NCBI RefSeq assembly: GCF_003053725.1
Contig: NZ_QAYC01000024.1
Coordinates: 1-40,808 of the forward strand
Direction: 5' to 3'
Origin: Rhodovulum kholense
GTDB taxonomy: Bacteria > Pseudomonadota > Alphaproteobacteria > Rhodobacterales > Rhodobacteraceae
DNA: 40,808 bases
A program made the position numbers and the translations under genes. Positions 16,129 to 24,409 of this stretch are shown here, piece by piece. The notes beneath the pieces were generated by a model. The model ran no database searches. It saw nothing but the letters and a program-made list of their open reading frames with translations, and was not told the origin of the DNA. Positions within the stretch are counted from its first letter, which is position 1. Every line of letters begins with the position of its first letter.

Positions 16129-16159
16129 CGAAGGGCGCGGTCTGGTGCCGCGCCCTTCG
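16129..16159 (-). terminator. Intercistronic hairpin between bztA and bztB
   Basis: A perfect 12-bp stem (16129-16140 with 16148-16159) and a seven-base loop lie 11 bases after the bztA stop. No T-run follows on the minus strand. In binding-protein transporter operons such structures usually protect the binding-protein mRNA and lower permease expression; that role here is inference. Confidence 0.7.
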
Positions 16160-16169
16160 AAGTCTGGTC

Positions 16170-17189
16170 TTACCGGAACGGCGGCGCGTACATCAGGCCG
16201 CCATCGGTCCACTGCGCGTTCAGCCCGCGGGCAAGGCCGATGGGCGTGTTCTGGCCGATATATTTCTCGAACAGCTCGCCGTAGTTGCCGCCCGCCTTGA
16301 TCGCCTTCACCGCCCAGTCGGCCGGCAGGCCCAGCATCTCGCCAAGGCCACCCTCGGTGCCGAGCAGACGGTTGATTTCCGGGTTGGTGGTCGGCGCAGC
16401 GGCCAGTTCGTCGATATTGGCCGAGGTCACGCCATATTCCTCGGCGGCGATCAGCGCGTTCAGCGTCCAGCGGACGATATCGGCCCATTCGTCGTCGCCA
16501 TGGCGCACCAGCGGGCCCAGCGGCTCTTTCGAGATGATCTCGGGCAGGACCACATGCGCGGTCGGGTCCTCGAAGGTGGCGCGCGTCGCGGCCAGACCCG
16601 AGGCGTCGGTGGTGTAAACGTCGCAGGCGCCTGCCAGATATTGTTGCTGCGCCTGTTCGTTGGTCTCGATCGGGACCGGCTCGTAGGTGATGTTGTTCAC
16701 GCGGAAGAAGTCCGCGAGGTTCAGCTCGGTCGTGGTGCCGGTCTGGATGCAGACAGTGGCGCCGTCGAGTTCCTTGGCCGAGCTGACGCCCAGCGCCTTC
16801 GGTACCATGAAGCCCTGACCGTCATAGTAGTTCACGCCGACAAAAGTGAACTTGAGGTCGACATCGCGCGAGAAGGTCCAGGTGGTGTTGCGCACCAGCA
16901 TGTCGATCTCGCCGGAGGCCAGAGCGGTAAAGCGGGTCTTGCCCGTGGTGGGCACGAATTCGACGGCGGAGGAATCCCCCAGCACGGCGGCGGCCACCGC
17001 GCGGCACACCGCCACGTCGAAGCCCTGCCAGTCGCCGTTGGCATCCGGCGCGGCGAACCCGACAAGGCCCGTGTTGGTGCCGCAGTTCAGCTTGCCGCGT
17101 GCCTTGACATCGTCGAGGGTCGCCGCTCCCGCCGCCCCCGCGGCGCAGGCGGCCACGGTCAGCGCGCCAAGAATAACGGATTTCTTCAT
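16170..17189 (-). CDS. bztA: Periplasmic amino acid-binding protein (Bzt/Aap type)
   Basis: 339 residues. The signal peptide MKKSVILGALTVAACAAGA with cleavage near AGAA-TLDDV sends it to the periplasm. The mature protein begins TLDDVKARGKLNCGTNTGLVGFA and has GFDVAVCRAVAAAVLG, typical of family 3 solute-binding proteins of the AapJ/BztA branch, which bind glutamate, glutamine, aspartate and asparagine in characterised relatives. The ATG at 17189 has AGAGG seven bases upstream. It is the first gene of bztABCD. The 226-base upstream gap should hold the promoter; no convincing hexamer pair was found. Confidence 0.95.
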   Translation of the reverse strand: MKKSVILGALTVAACAAGAAGAATLDDVKARGKLNCGTNTGLVGFAAPDANGDWQGFDVAVCRAVAAAVLGDSSAVEFVPTTGKTRFTALASGEIDMLVRNTTWTFSRDVDLKFTFVGVNYYDGQGFMVPKALGVSSAKELDGATVCIQTGTTTELNLADFFRVNNITYEPVPIETNEQAQQQYLAGACDVYTTDASGLAATRATFEDPTAHVVLPEIISKEPLGPLVRHGDDEWADIVRWTLNALIAAEEYGVTSANIDELAAAPTTNPEINRLLGTEGGLGEMLGLPADWAVKAIKAGGNYGELFEKYIGQNTPIGLARGLNAQWTDGGLMYAPPFR

Positions 17190-17415
17190 GTTTACCTCTT
17201 CCTGAATATCCGTCCGTTCAGACGGCTTATAGTTCACCCCCCCGGCGGGCAGGAGCGTGGCTATGAGAGATCCCAACCCCTCTGCGCCTCAAGTTTGGGC
17301 AAAATACCGCCATCAGGTCAAGGGCACAGGGGGTCCCCGCGCTTTCCCCGGCGGGCAGGGCTGCGACCATTGTGGCTTGCACAGTATTTAGGCAGCCGGG
17401 ATCACCCCGGCGGCA

Positions 17416-18132
17416 TCAGCGCGATGCCCGGGACAGATCGAGAAAACGCCGGGCCTGCAGGAAGTCGCGCCGCCGGGCGGCCGCGGCCTCGGCGGCCTCG
17501 GCATCGCTGCCCCATTGCTCTTCCTGCCAGGTTTCGTCGATCCGCGACAGATCCCACAGCCGTTCGGGGGTCTCGACCGTCTCGGCGGCCGCCAGTCCGA
17601 TCACCAGGGAACCCGAGAGCCCGACCAGATCGTGCAGCGCGGTCAGTTCGAACGGGTCGAAACCGGCGACGCGGGCCCGGAGCCGTGCCAGGCTCTCGGC
17701 CGGTTGACGCATCGGAATCACCCCCACCGTGGGGGTTAGCGGCGCGCCCAGCGCCTCGGCCGCCCAGGCCAGCAAGGGGTCCCAGGCCGCGGCCTGACGG
17801 CGGGCCAGCGCGGGCGGGCTTTCGGCGCGGTGGCACAGCAGGTCGCTTTCGCCATAGGCGGCGATCAGCTCGGCCACCTCTGCCCGCTGCACACGCACCT
17901 TGTCGATGGCGGCATTGGCGGCCCGGGTGACCGGCATGGTCAGCGGCGCAACCTGGGCGTCCTGCGCGTCCCATTCAAGCGCGATGGCCTCGGCCATGGC
18001 GCGGGTCGGCACCACCAGCGGCATCTTGGCGGGGGTCTTGACCGGGCGTCCGTCCAGCAGCACCGCATAGCCGCCCTCGGCCGCGTCGATGCCCGCCTCG
18101 GTCCAGAAGCGTTTGAGCGCCCATTCGGTCAT
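17416..18132 (-). CDS. ATP12-type F1-ATPase assembly chaperone
   Basis: 238 residues matching the ATP12 family, which in mitochondria binds F1 alpha subunits before assembly and is widespread in alphaproteobacteria. Seen here: RFWTEAG, LLDGRPVKTPAKMPLVVPT, ALEWDAQ, PLTMPVTRAANAAID and DLLCHRAESP. It is the last gene of a compact operon. Its ATG overlaps the HAD gene stop by four bases. The genes for ATP synthase itself are not in the window. Confidence 0.9.
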   Translation of the reverse strand: MTEWALKRFWTEAGIDAAEGGYAVLLDGRPVKTPAKMPLVVPTRAMAEAIALEWDAQDAQVAPLTMPVTRAANAAIDKVRVQRAEVAELIAAYGESDLLCHRAESPPALARRQAAAWDPLLAWAAEALGAPLTPTVGVIPMRQPAESLARLRARVAGFDPFELTALHDLVGLSGSLVIGLAAAETVETPERLWDLSRIDETWQEEQWGSDAEAAEAAAARRRDFLQARRFLDLSRASR

Positions 18133-18800
18133 GCCATCTCTCCCACCAGCGCCAGTACCGCCGCGGGCAGGTCGGCAAAGCGCTCGACCACCGCATCGGC
18201 CGCGCCCAGACGGTCGGCCGGGTGATAGCCCCAGGCCACGGCCAGGGTGCGAACACCGGCCGCGCGGCCCATTTCCATGTCGAATTCGGTGTCGCCGATC
18301 ATCACCGCCCGGTCGGGCGCGACCCCGGTCTCGGCCAGTGCCGCCAGCACCATCGAGGGATGCGGCTTCGAGGGGTGATCGTCCGACACCTGCCGGGTGG
18401 CGAACTGTCCGGACAGCCCATGCGCCTCGAGGATCGCGTCGAGCCCGCGCCGGGACTTGCCGGTGGCGATGCCCAATTCCATTCCCTCGACGCCAGCCAG
18501 CGCCGCCAGCGCTTCTCTTGCACCGGTGAAAAGCGGCGACGCCGCCTGCCCGACCCGGAGCGCGAAGAATTGCTGCCGGTAGGCCTCGACCATGCGGTCG
18601 AGCCGCTCTGCGGGCGCATCGGGGGCAAGCGCCGCCAGTGCCAGCGGCAGCGACAGGCCGACGACGCCAAGCACCTCGTCATGGGGCGGCAGCGGCAGGC
18701 CCTCGGCGGCAAAGGCCGCCTCCATCGCCCCGGCGATATGGGCCTGACTGTCGACGAGGGTGCCATCGACATCGAAAAGGGCAAGACGGCGAACGGTCAT
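18129..18800 (-). CDS. HAD-IA family hydrolase (phosphatase-like)
   Basis: 223 residues. Motif I FDVDGTLVDS (Asp10 nucleophile and Asp12), motif II within GIATGKSRRG, the Lys in SKPHPSM and motif IV MIGDTEFDMEMG are present, with a helical cap after motif I, as in phosphoglycolate phosphatase/Gph-like and pyrophosphatase enzymes. The substrate is uncertain. It overlaps rluC and atp12 by four bases on either side, so its translation is coupled to both. Confidence 0.88.
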   Translation of the reverse strand: MTVRRLALFDVDGTLVDSQAHIAGAMEAAFAAEGLPLPPHDEVLGVVGLSLPLALAALAPDAPAERLDRMVEAYRQQFFALRVGQAASPLFTGAREALAALAGVEGMELGIATGKSRRGLDAILEAHGLSGQFATRQVSDDHPSKPHPSMVLAALAETGVAPDRAVMIGDTEFDMEMGRAAGVRTLAVAWGYHPADRLGAADAVVERFADLPAAVLALVGEMA

Positions 18801-19840
18801 TCCAGATCCTCGAAGGGGTCGATCGGCACATCGGTCTCGGACCAGCCGAGCATGTCCCAGGTGCGTTTCATATGCGGCGGCAGCGGCGCGGTCAGTTTCA
18901 GATGCGCCCCGGTCACCGGATGGGTCAGCGACAGGTGGCGGGCATGCAGATGCAGCTTGCGGCTGATCTCGCCGCCCAGCTGGGCGCCCCAGCCCTCGCC
19001 CAGGTTCTCCTGCCCCGAACCGCCATATTTGCCGTCGCCGACGATGGGGTGCCCGATCTCGGCCATATGCGCGCGCAGCTGGTGGGTGCGGCCCGTGACC
19101 GGGACCAGCGCGCACCAGCTGGCCCGCGTGCCCAGCGCCGACAGAACCGCGTAATCCGACGTGGCGCGCTTGGCGCCCTCGGTCTGGTCGACCTTGGCGG
19201 GATGGATGCACAGCATCTTTTCGCCCTCGCCGCCCGAGCCGTGCCCCGGCGCCTTGACCAGCCCGAAGCGGATCGTGCCCATCCGGGGATGCGGCACGCC
19301 CGCCACCACGGCCCAGTAGATCTTGCGGGTCTCGCGAGCGCGGAAGGCGGCGGTCAGGTCCTTGGCGACGGCGCGGGTCCGCGCGAGGATCAGCACGCCC
19401 GAGGTGTCGCGGTCGAGCCGGTGCACGAGGCGCGGGTTCTCGTCATAGCCGAAGCGCAACGCCTCGCCCATGCCGTCGACATGGCGCGCCTGCCCGCTGC
19501 CGCCCTGCACCGGCAGGCCCGGCGGCTTGTTCAGCACGAGGACATGGGCGTCGCGGAAGATCACGCAGCCGCGGATCATCTCGGCATCGGCGTCCGAAAC
19601 CCTGGGTTTCGGCGCGGCTTCGATCTCGCCCGGGTCGGGCAGCGGCGGCACCCGCACCTGCTGGCCCGCCTCGAGCCGGGTCGCGGGCTTGACCCGGCCG
19701 CCATCGACCCGGATCTCGCCCTTGCGGCAAAGCTTTTCGATGCGCCCCTGCGAGACATGGGGAAACTGCCGCCGGAACCAACGGTCGAGCCGCTGGTCGC
19801 CATCGCCGGGGGCCACGGTCAGGGTCTGCACACCGCTCAT
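18797..19840 (-). CDS. RluA-family 23S rRNA pseudouridine synthase (RluC-like)
   Basis: 347 residues. An N-terminal S4 RNA-binding domain (DQRLDRWFRRQFPHVSQGRI) is followed by the catalytic domain with HRLDRDTSG, where Asp143 is the nucleophile, and the RTHQLRAHMAEIGHPIVGD block. RluC-type enzymes modify U955, U2504 and U2580 of 23S rRNA in E. coli; the exact sites here are assumed, not shown. It overlaps crcB and the HAD gene by four bases each. Confidence 0.9.
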   Translation of the reverse strand: MSGVQTLTVAPGDGDQRLDRWFRRQFPHVSQGRIEKLCRKGEIRVDGGRVKPATRLEAGQQVRVPPLPDPGEIEAAPKPRVSDADAEMIRGCVIFRDAHVLVLNKPPGLPVQGGSGQARHVDGMGEALRFGYDENPRLVHRLDRDTSGVLILARTRAVAKDLTAAFRARETRKIYWAVVAGVPHPRMGTIRFGLVKAPGHGSGGEGEKMLCIHPAKVDQTEGAKRATSDYAVLSALGTRASWCALVPVTGRTHQLRAHMAEIGHPIVGDGKYGGSGQENLGEGWGAQLGGEISRKLHLHARHLSLTHPVTGAHLKLTAPLPPHMKRTWDMLGWSETDVPIDPFEDLE

Positions 19841-20217
19841 GCCAGAAGGCTCCGCATCAGCCAGAAGGCCAGCGCGATAGCCCCCAGCGACAAGATCAGC
19901 GACCCGGCCACATAGGCCATCGCCAGTTCGGCCTGGCCGCGTTCGTAAAGGGTCAGCGCGTCCAGCGAGAAGGACGAAAAGGTGGTGAACCCGCCCAACA
20001 GACCGATCTGGAAGAAGGGCGCGAAGGGCGCGCCGCCCTTTTTGGCCAGAACCACGATCAGCACCCCCATCAGGAACGAGCCAAGGATATTGACGAAGAT
20101 CGTGCCCCAGGGAAAGCCGCGCCCCAGAAGCGAGGTCATCGCCACGCCGGACAGATAGCGGCCCACGGAGCCGATCGCGCCCCCGAGGGCGACTTGCAGG
20201 AGTGTCGCGCCAGTCAT
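19837..20217 (-). CDS. crcB: Fluoride efflux channel CrcB/Fluc
   Basis: 126 residues with four membrane segments. The motifs GGAIGSVGRYLSG and GGFTTFSSFSLDAL, with the central TTFSSFS that lines the pore, are diagnostic. The protein works as a dual-topology dimer exporting fluoride. It sits inside the operon, 31 bases after rarA, leaving no room for a fluoride riboswitch, so expression is probably constitutive with its neighbours. Confidence 0.95.
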   Translation of the reverse strand: MTGATLLQVALGGAIGSVGRYLSGVAMTSLLGRGFPWGTIFVNILGSFLMGVLIVVLAKKGGAPFAPFFQIGLLGGFTTFSSFSLDALTLYERGQAELAMAYVAGSLILSLGAIALAFWLMRSLLA

Positions 20218-20248
20218 GGGCTTCCCATCGCGCCGCCGCGCGGGCTTG

Positions 20249-21571
20249 TCAACTGTCCTGCCGCCGGTCGCGCAGCTTTGAGAAATAGTCCAGCCGCCGT
20301 TTCAGCTCGCGTTCGAACCCGCGCTCGACGGGCGTGTAGTAGACCCCCCGCTTCATGCTGTCGGGAAAGTAGTTCTGGCCCGAAAAGCCGTCCTCGGCGT
20401 CGTGGTCGTACTGATAGCCCGCGCCATAGCCCTGGTCCTTCATCAGCCGGGTCGGCGCGTTCAGGATATGCTTGGGCGGAGGTTCAGACCCGGTCTTCTG
20501 CGCCGCCTGCCGCGCCGCCTTGTAGGCGCTGTAGCCCGCGTTCGATTTCGGCGCGAGCGCAAGATAGATCACCGCCTGGGCCAGCGCCAGTTCGCCCTCG
20601 GGCGAGCCCAGCCGTTCATAGACCGACCAGGCATCGAGGCAGATCGTCTGGGCCTGCGGATCGGCAAGGCCGATATCCTCGATGCTCATGCGGGTGATGC
20701 GGCGGGCCAGAAAGCGCGGATCTTCGCCGCCCTCCAGCATCCGGGTCAGCCAGTAAAGCGCGGCGTCGGGGTCCGAACCGCGCACCGACTTGTGCAGCGC
20801 CGAAATCAGGTTGTAATGGCCGTCGCCGCTTTTGTCGTATTGCGCGGCGCGTTTCTGCAGCCGCCGCGCCAGATCGGCGGGCGCGAGCGACCCCGTCACC
20901 TTCCAGGCCATGACCTGCTCGATCAGGTTCAGAAGGGCGCGCCCGTCGCCATCGGCCATGGCGATCAGGTCGTCCCGGGCCTCGCCGGTCAGGGGCAGCG
21001 GGCGGCCAAGCTCGTGCTCGGCGCGCTGCGCCAGCAGCTCCAGATGCGCGGGGTCGAGCCGTTCCAGCACCAGCACCTGCGCCCGGGACAGCAGCGCCGC
21101 GTTCAGTTCGAAGCTTGGGTTCTCGGTCGTGGCCCCCACCAGAAGGATCGTCCCATCCTCCATATGCGGCAGAAACCCGTCCTGCTGGGCCTTGTTGAAG
21201 CGGTGGATCTCGTCGACGAACAGAAGCGTGCCCTGCCCGTTGGCATGGCGCAGCCGCGCCGCCTCGAACACCTTCTTGAGATCGGCCACGCCCGAGAAGA
21301 TCGCGCTGATCTGCACGAAGGCCAGATCGGTCTCGTCGGCCAGCAGCCGGGCGATGGTGGTCTTGCCGACGCCGGGCGGCCCCCAGAACACCAGCGAGGA
21401 CAGCGTGCCCGAGGCCAGCATCACCCCCAGCGGCGCCTCGGGGCCCAGCACATGGTCCTGCCCGATCACCTCGGCCAGCCGCCGCGGCCGCAGCCGGTCG
21501 GCCAGCGGGCGCGGCCCGGCCCCGGTCCGGTCCGGCGCGGTCTTGGGGGTCTGGTCGAAAAGGTCAGCCAT
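20249..21571 (-). CDS. rarA: Replication-associated recombination protein A (MgsA family AAA+ ATPase)
   Basis: 440 residues. The clamp-loader-like AAA+ module has Walker A GPPGVGKTT (64-72), Walker B LLFVDEIHRF and sensor 1 GATTENPSFE, followed by the family's C-terminal tetramerisation domain (YLTRMLEGGEDPRFLARRI, PKSNAGYSAYKAAR). RarA acts at stalled replication forks with SSB. It begins 23 bases after the degP-like gene stop, in the same operon. Confidence 0.95.
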   Translation of the reverse strand: MADLFDQTPKTAPDRTGAGPRPLADRLRPRRLAEVIGQDHVLGPEAPLGVMLASGTLSSLVFWGPPGVGKTTIARLLADETDLAFVQISAIFSGVADLKKVFEAARLRHANGQGTLLFVDEIHRFNKAQQDGFLPHMEDGTILLVGATTENPSFELNAALLSRAQVLVLERLDPAHLELLAQRAEHELGRPLPLTGEARDDLIAMADGDGRALLNLIEQVMAWKVTGSLAPADLARRLQKRAAQYDKSGDGHYNLISALHKSVRGSDPDAALYWLTRMLEGGEDPRFLARRITRMSIEDIGLADPQAQTICLDAWSVYERLGSPEGELALAQAVIYLALAPKSNAGYSAYKAARQAAQKTGSEPPPKHILNAPTRLMKDQGYGAGYQYDHDAEDGFSGQNYFPDSMKRGVYYTPVERGFERELKRRLDYFSKLRDRRQDS

Positions 21572-21594
21572 CGGCAGAGCCTACGCCGAAGCCG

Positions 21595-22983
21595 TCAGAC
21601 ACGAAAGCGCAAGACGCTGCGCCGCCCGCCCCGGAGATATTCGACATACCAGCTGCGCCCACCCTCACGCGCGGCCCGGGCCACATCTGCGGTGGTGGCA
21701 ACGGGCCGGTCGTTGATCTGCAGCAGGATGTCGCCGGGCGCCAGCCCGACGCGGCCGCCGACCGATCCGGGATCGGTGACCAGAACGCCCGAAAGCCCTG
21801 AGGGCAGGCCGTTTTCCTGCAAAACGGCGGGATTGAGGTTCACCACGGAAAGACCCGCCAGCACGCTTTGCCCGCGCACCGTCAGCGGGTCGCGCGGCGG
21901 CGTCTCGGGCGGGGCGATCAGATCGACGCGGGCGGTGCGTGGCCGACCATCGCCCTGATGCAGATAGCTGACTTCGATCTGGCGGCCGACGCCCTCGGCC
22001 GAGAGACGGAACAGCATCTCCTGCGGGGTGTTGACCGGATCGCCGCCCAGCGACAGCACCACATCGCCGACCCCAAGCCCCGCGGCGCGGAACGGGCTTT
22101 CGGGATGCAGCTCGTTCAGGACCACGCCACGCGGCGTGTCCATCCCCAGCGCCTCGGCCAGGCCCGCATCGACCGGCTGGCCCGCAAGCCCCGCCCAGGG
22201 GCGCTGGAACCGCCGCGCGCCGGTCTGGGCCTGTTCGATGAAGCGCGAGACCAGATTGGCGGGAATCGCGAAGCCGATGCCGTTCGACCCGCCCGAGCGC
22301 GACAGGATCGCGGTATTGATGCCGACGAGCCGCCCGGCCATGTCGACGAGCGCGCCGCCGGAATTGCCCGGGTTGATCGCCGCGTCTGTCTGGATGAAAT
22401 AGCCGCGCCCGCCACCGATCGAGAGCCCAGAGCGGGCGAGCCCCGAGACGATGCCCGAACTGACGGTCTGGCCGATCCCGAAGGGGTTGCCGATTGCCAG
22501 AACCAGATCGCCGACCTCGATTTCGTCGGAATCGCGCAACGGCAACGAGGGCAGGTCGCGCGCGCCGGTCAGTTGCAGGACGGCCAGATCGGCCTCTTCG
22601 TCGGCCAGCAGCACCTGGGCGTCGAATTCGCGGCGGTCGGCCAGAACGACCCGGATCTGATCGGCGCGGCCGACGACATGGTAGTTCGAGACGACCATCC
22701 CGTCCGGCGACACGATCACCCCCGACCCCAGCGCGTTCTCGACCCGGGGCTGGGCCCGGCCGAAATTGCGGAAGAGATCGGAAAAGAAGGGATCGGCGGC
22801 AAAGGGTGTCGGCGCGTCGGCGACTGTGCGGCTGGTAAAGACGTTGACCACCGCCGGGGCGGCTTCGCGGACCACCGGGGCAAAGCTCAGCTGGATCTCG
22901 GCCCGGCTGTCGGGGGCGCGGGTCTCGGCCCATAGCGGCGCGGCGATCAGCACAAGACAGAGGAATGCGACAAGTCGGGTCAT
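21595..22983 (-). CDS. Do/DegP-family periplasmic serine protease
   Basis: 462 residues. A signal peptide (MTRLVAFLCLVLIAAPLWAE) directs it to the periplasm. The catalytic triad is His102 (SNYHVVG), Asp132 (ADLAVLQL) and Ser208 (NPGNSGGALVD). Two PDZ domains follow; the second contains PGDILLQINDRPV. Such proteins degrade or hold misfolded envelope proteins. The start at 22983 gives a clean signal sequence; an ATG eight codons earlier is possible. It heads the degP-rarA-crcB-rluC-HAD-atp12 run. Confidence 0.92.
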   Translation of the reverse strand: MTRLVAFLCLVLIAAPLWAETRAPDSRAEIQLSFAPVVREAAPAVVNVFTSRTVADAPTPFAADPFFSDLFRNFGRAQPRVENALGSGVIVSPDGMVVSNYHVVGRADQIRVVLADRREFDAQVLLADEEADLAVLQLTGARDLPSLPLRDSDEIEVGDLVLAIGNPFGIGQTVSSGIVSGLARSGLSIGGGRGYFIQTDAAINPGNSGGALVDMAGRLVGINTAILSRSGGSNGIGFAIPANLVSRFIEQAQTGARRFQRPWAGLAGQPVDAGLAEALGMDTPRGVVLNELHPESPFRAAGLGVGDVVLSLGGDPVNTPQEMLFRLSAEGVGRQIEVSYLHQGDGRPRTARVDLIAPPETPPRDPLTVRGQSVLAGLSVVNLNPAVLQENGLPSGLSGVLVTDPGSVGGRVGLAPGDILLQINDRPVATTADVARAAREGGRSWYVEYLRGGRRSVLRFRV

Positions 22984-23062
22984 CGAAACGCTCCGGGGCG
23001 GCGGCATGGCCGATCATATGAGGCCGCACGCGCCAGAGTGCAACGGCTGCCCTGACCGGGTC

Positions 23063-23098
23063 GGGCCGGGGCGCCCCGTTGGATGCGCGCCCCGGCCC
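23063..23098 (-). terminator. Hairpin downstream of luxI
   Basis: A perfect 12-bp GC-rich stem (23063-23074 with 23087-23098) and a 12-base loop start 20 bases after the luxI stop. No T-run follows on the minus strand, so termination may be partial or Rho-assisted. Confidence 0.5.
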
Positions 23099-23118
23099 CC
23101 CTCGCCGGTCCGGACGGT

Positions 23119-23709
23119 CTAGTGAAGGTTGGCGGCGAAGTTCATCGAGATCACCTGGTTCTTGATGCCGTCGATTTCCATCACCGGTCCCATCGCGGTC
23201 ATGTCGATCCCGACCCGCTTGTTCCAGAGCGGCCAGTTGGCGTTCAGAAGCGCCAGGCACTGGGTCGCGCCAAGGCTCCGGGCGGCCCGGGCCAGTTCCT
23301 GCACCAGGTTGAAGTAGATCGGCCGGCGCAGATGCAGCGGCACCTTCTGGGTGACGAAGCAGCGCGAGCTTTCCCAGACGGTTTCGCCGACCGGGGCCTC
23401 GTCATAGAGAAGATGCGACGGGATCGTGTCCAGAAGCCCCTTCTGCGCATCGCGGATCATGTAGGAATAGATCCCGCAGCGCGCCGTGGTGGGGGTCAGC
23501 CGGTTGCCGGCAAGAACCTGGCCCAGATCGTCATGCACGACGACCCAGCGGCTGGCGGGGGTGTCGTACTGGTCGTATTCCATGCCCATGGCCTCGGGCA
23601 GGTCCCACTTGTTGCGCTCGATGAAGAGATCGCGCCTTGCGCGAAGCATGTTCGCAAAAAGCTCGCCATGGTTGTGGAGATTTTCAAAGGAAAGAGTCGT
23701 GGTCTGCAT
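23119..23709 (-). CDS. Acyl-homoserine lactone synthase (LuxI family)
   Basis: 196 residues, usual for LuxI proteins, which join an acyl chain to S-adenosylmethionine to make a diffusible autoinducer. The conserved catalytic positions are all found: Arg25, Phe29 and Trp35 (RRDLFIERNKW), Glu44, Asp46 and Asp49 (MEYDQYD), Arg70 (GNRLTP), and Glu113 and Arg116 (WESSRCF). The chain length of its product cannot be read from sequence. AGGAGG lies seven bases upstream of the ATG. It follows the luxR-type gene by 54 bases in the same direction, so both may be co-transcribed. Confidence 0.93.
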   Translation of the reverse strand: MQTTTLSFENLHNHGELFANMLRARRDLFIERNKWDLPEAMGMEYDQYDTPASRWVVVHDDLGQVLAGNRLTPTTARCGIYSYMIRDAQKGLLDTIPSHLLYDEAPVGETVWESSRCFVTQKVPLHLRRPIYFNLVQELARAARSLGATQCLALLNANWPLWNKRVGIDMTAMGPVMEIDGIKNQVISMNFAANLH

Positions 23710-23763
23710 AGGTGCCTCCTGCAGGGTGGTGGTGGGTAAGAACCGTGCGGAGGGCGACTGCGT

Positions 23764-24375
23764 TCAAAGCAGTCTGTAGTCTTTTGCGCGCTGAATCGCT
23801 TCGGCCGTCGTGCGCGCCATCAGCCTCTGTCGGGCAGAGGACAATCTGGCCTTGAGCGCACTTTCGGAGATTCCCAGCTTGCAGGCCGCAGCTGCATGGC
23901 GATCGCCATCCGCAATGCATTTCAGCGCATCGATCTGAGCCTTGGTGAGCTCTTGCGGTGGCTCGGTCATGTCGTGAAGACGACGCACGAGGGCTTCGAT
24001 CTCGGCGATCTCGGCATCCTCGAATTCCCGATCTGCTCTTGCCACACTCGCAATGGTTCTGGAGGTGATAGGCCCCCAGGAGATCGTCACGCCGTACTTG
24101 AGGCCGAACCGCGCGGCATCGAGGAAGATGCCGAAGGGATCGGGCATGTTTTCATTGCTCCACCGTGTCGCGCCGGTGGTTGAAAAGCCCCAGGCGACCG
24201 ACGGGTCGCGCAGGAGGTAGCCATGTTCGGTATAACGCGCCAGCCACTCTGGCGCATACGTCTGGAATGCCAGCAACGGGGAGGTAAAGCGGATGTGCAA
24301 GCCGATATTGTATCCCTGAGGCGCAAGCGCATCGAGGGTCCGCAGTTCCCGATCGAACACCGACTTTTCGAACAT
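23764..24375 (-). CDS. LuxR-family quorum-sensing regulator, short form
   Basis: 203 residues, shorter than the usual 230-250, with the N-terminus trimmed. The autoinducer-binding domain keeps Trp44, Tyr48, Asp57, Pro58 and Trp72, which match the ligand-contacting LuxR positions W57, Y61, D70, P71 and W85. The C-terminal helix-turn-helix covers about 142-190 (LTKAQIDALKCIADG, LGISESALKARLSSARQRL), but the normally conserved RE after LT is AQ. The ATG at 24375 has no ribosome-binding site and lies six bases past a good -10, suggesting leaderless translation. It presumably responds to the product of the adjacent luxI. Confidence 0.88.
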   Translation of the reverse strand: MFEKSVFDRELRTLDALAPQGYNIGLHIRFTSPLLAFQTYAPEWLARYTEHGYLLRDPSVAWGFSTTGATRWSNENMPDPFGIFLDAARFGLKYGVTISWGPITSRTIASVARADREFEDAEIAEIEALVRRLHDMTEPPQELTKAQIDALKCIADGDRHAAAACKLGISESALKARLSSARQRLMARTTAEAIQRAKDYRLL

Positions 24376-24380
24376 GGCTT

Positions 24381-24409
24381 TTTAGACAAGTTGCCTCGAT
24401 GCCAGTCAA
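24381..24409 (-). promoter_or_regulatory. luxR promoter
   Basis: Minus-strand TTGACT (24409-24404), a 17-base spacer and TCTAAA (24386-24381). The expected transcription start falls at or within a base of the luxR ATG (24375), giving an mRNA without a leader. The -35 overlaps one arm of a dyad at 24405-24421. Confidence 0.65.

Noticed and set aside
14524-16284. 586-codon open frame antisense to bztB and bztC
   Set aside because: Both permeases have clear membrane segments and coupling motifs on the minus strand; the plus-strand frame is His/Asp/Arg-rich without any family.
17282-17330. TGGC...TTGC pair upstream of bztA resembling a sigma-54 promoter
   Set aside because: The distance between the GG and GC elements is one base short of the required spacing, so NtrC/sigma-54 control is not supported by this site.
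20218-20248. Fluoride riboswitch before crcB
   Set aside because: Only 31 bases separate rarA and crcB, too few for the riboswitch, and no pseudoknot pattern is seen.
23710-23763. Classical lux box between luxR and luxI
   Set aside because: The 54-base gap has no 18-20 bp palindrome; only the ribosome-binding site stands out.
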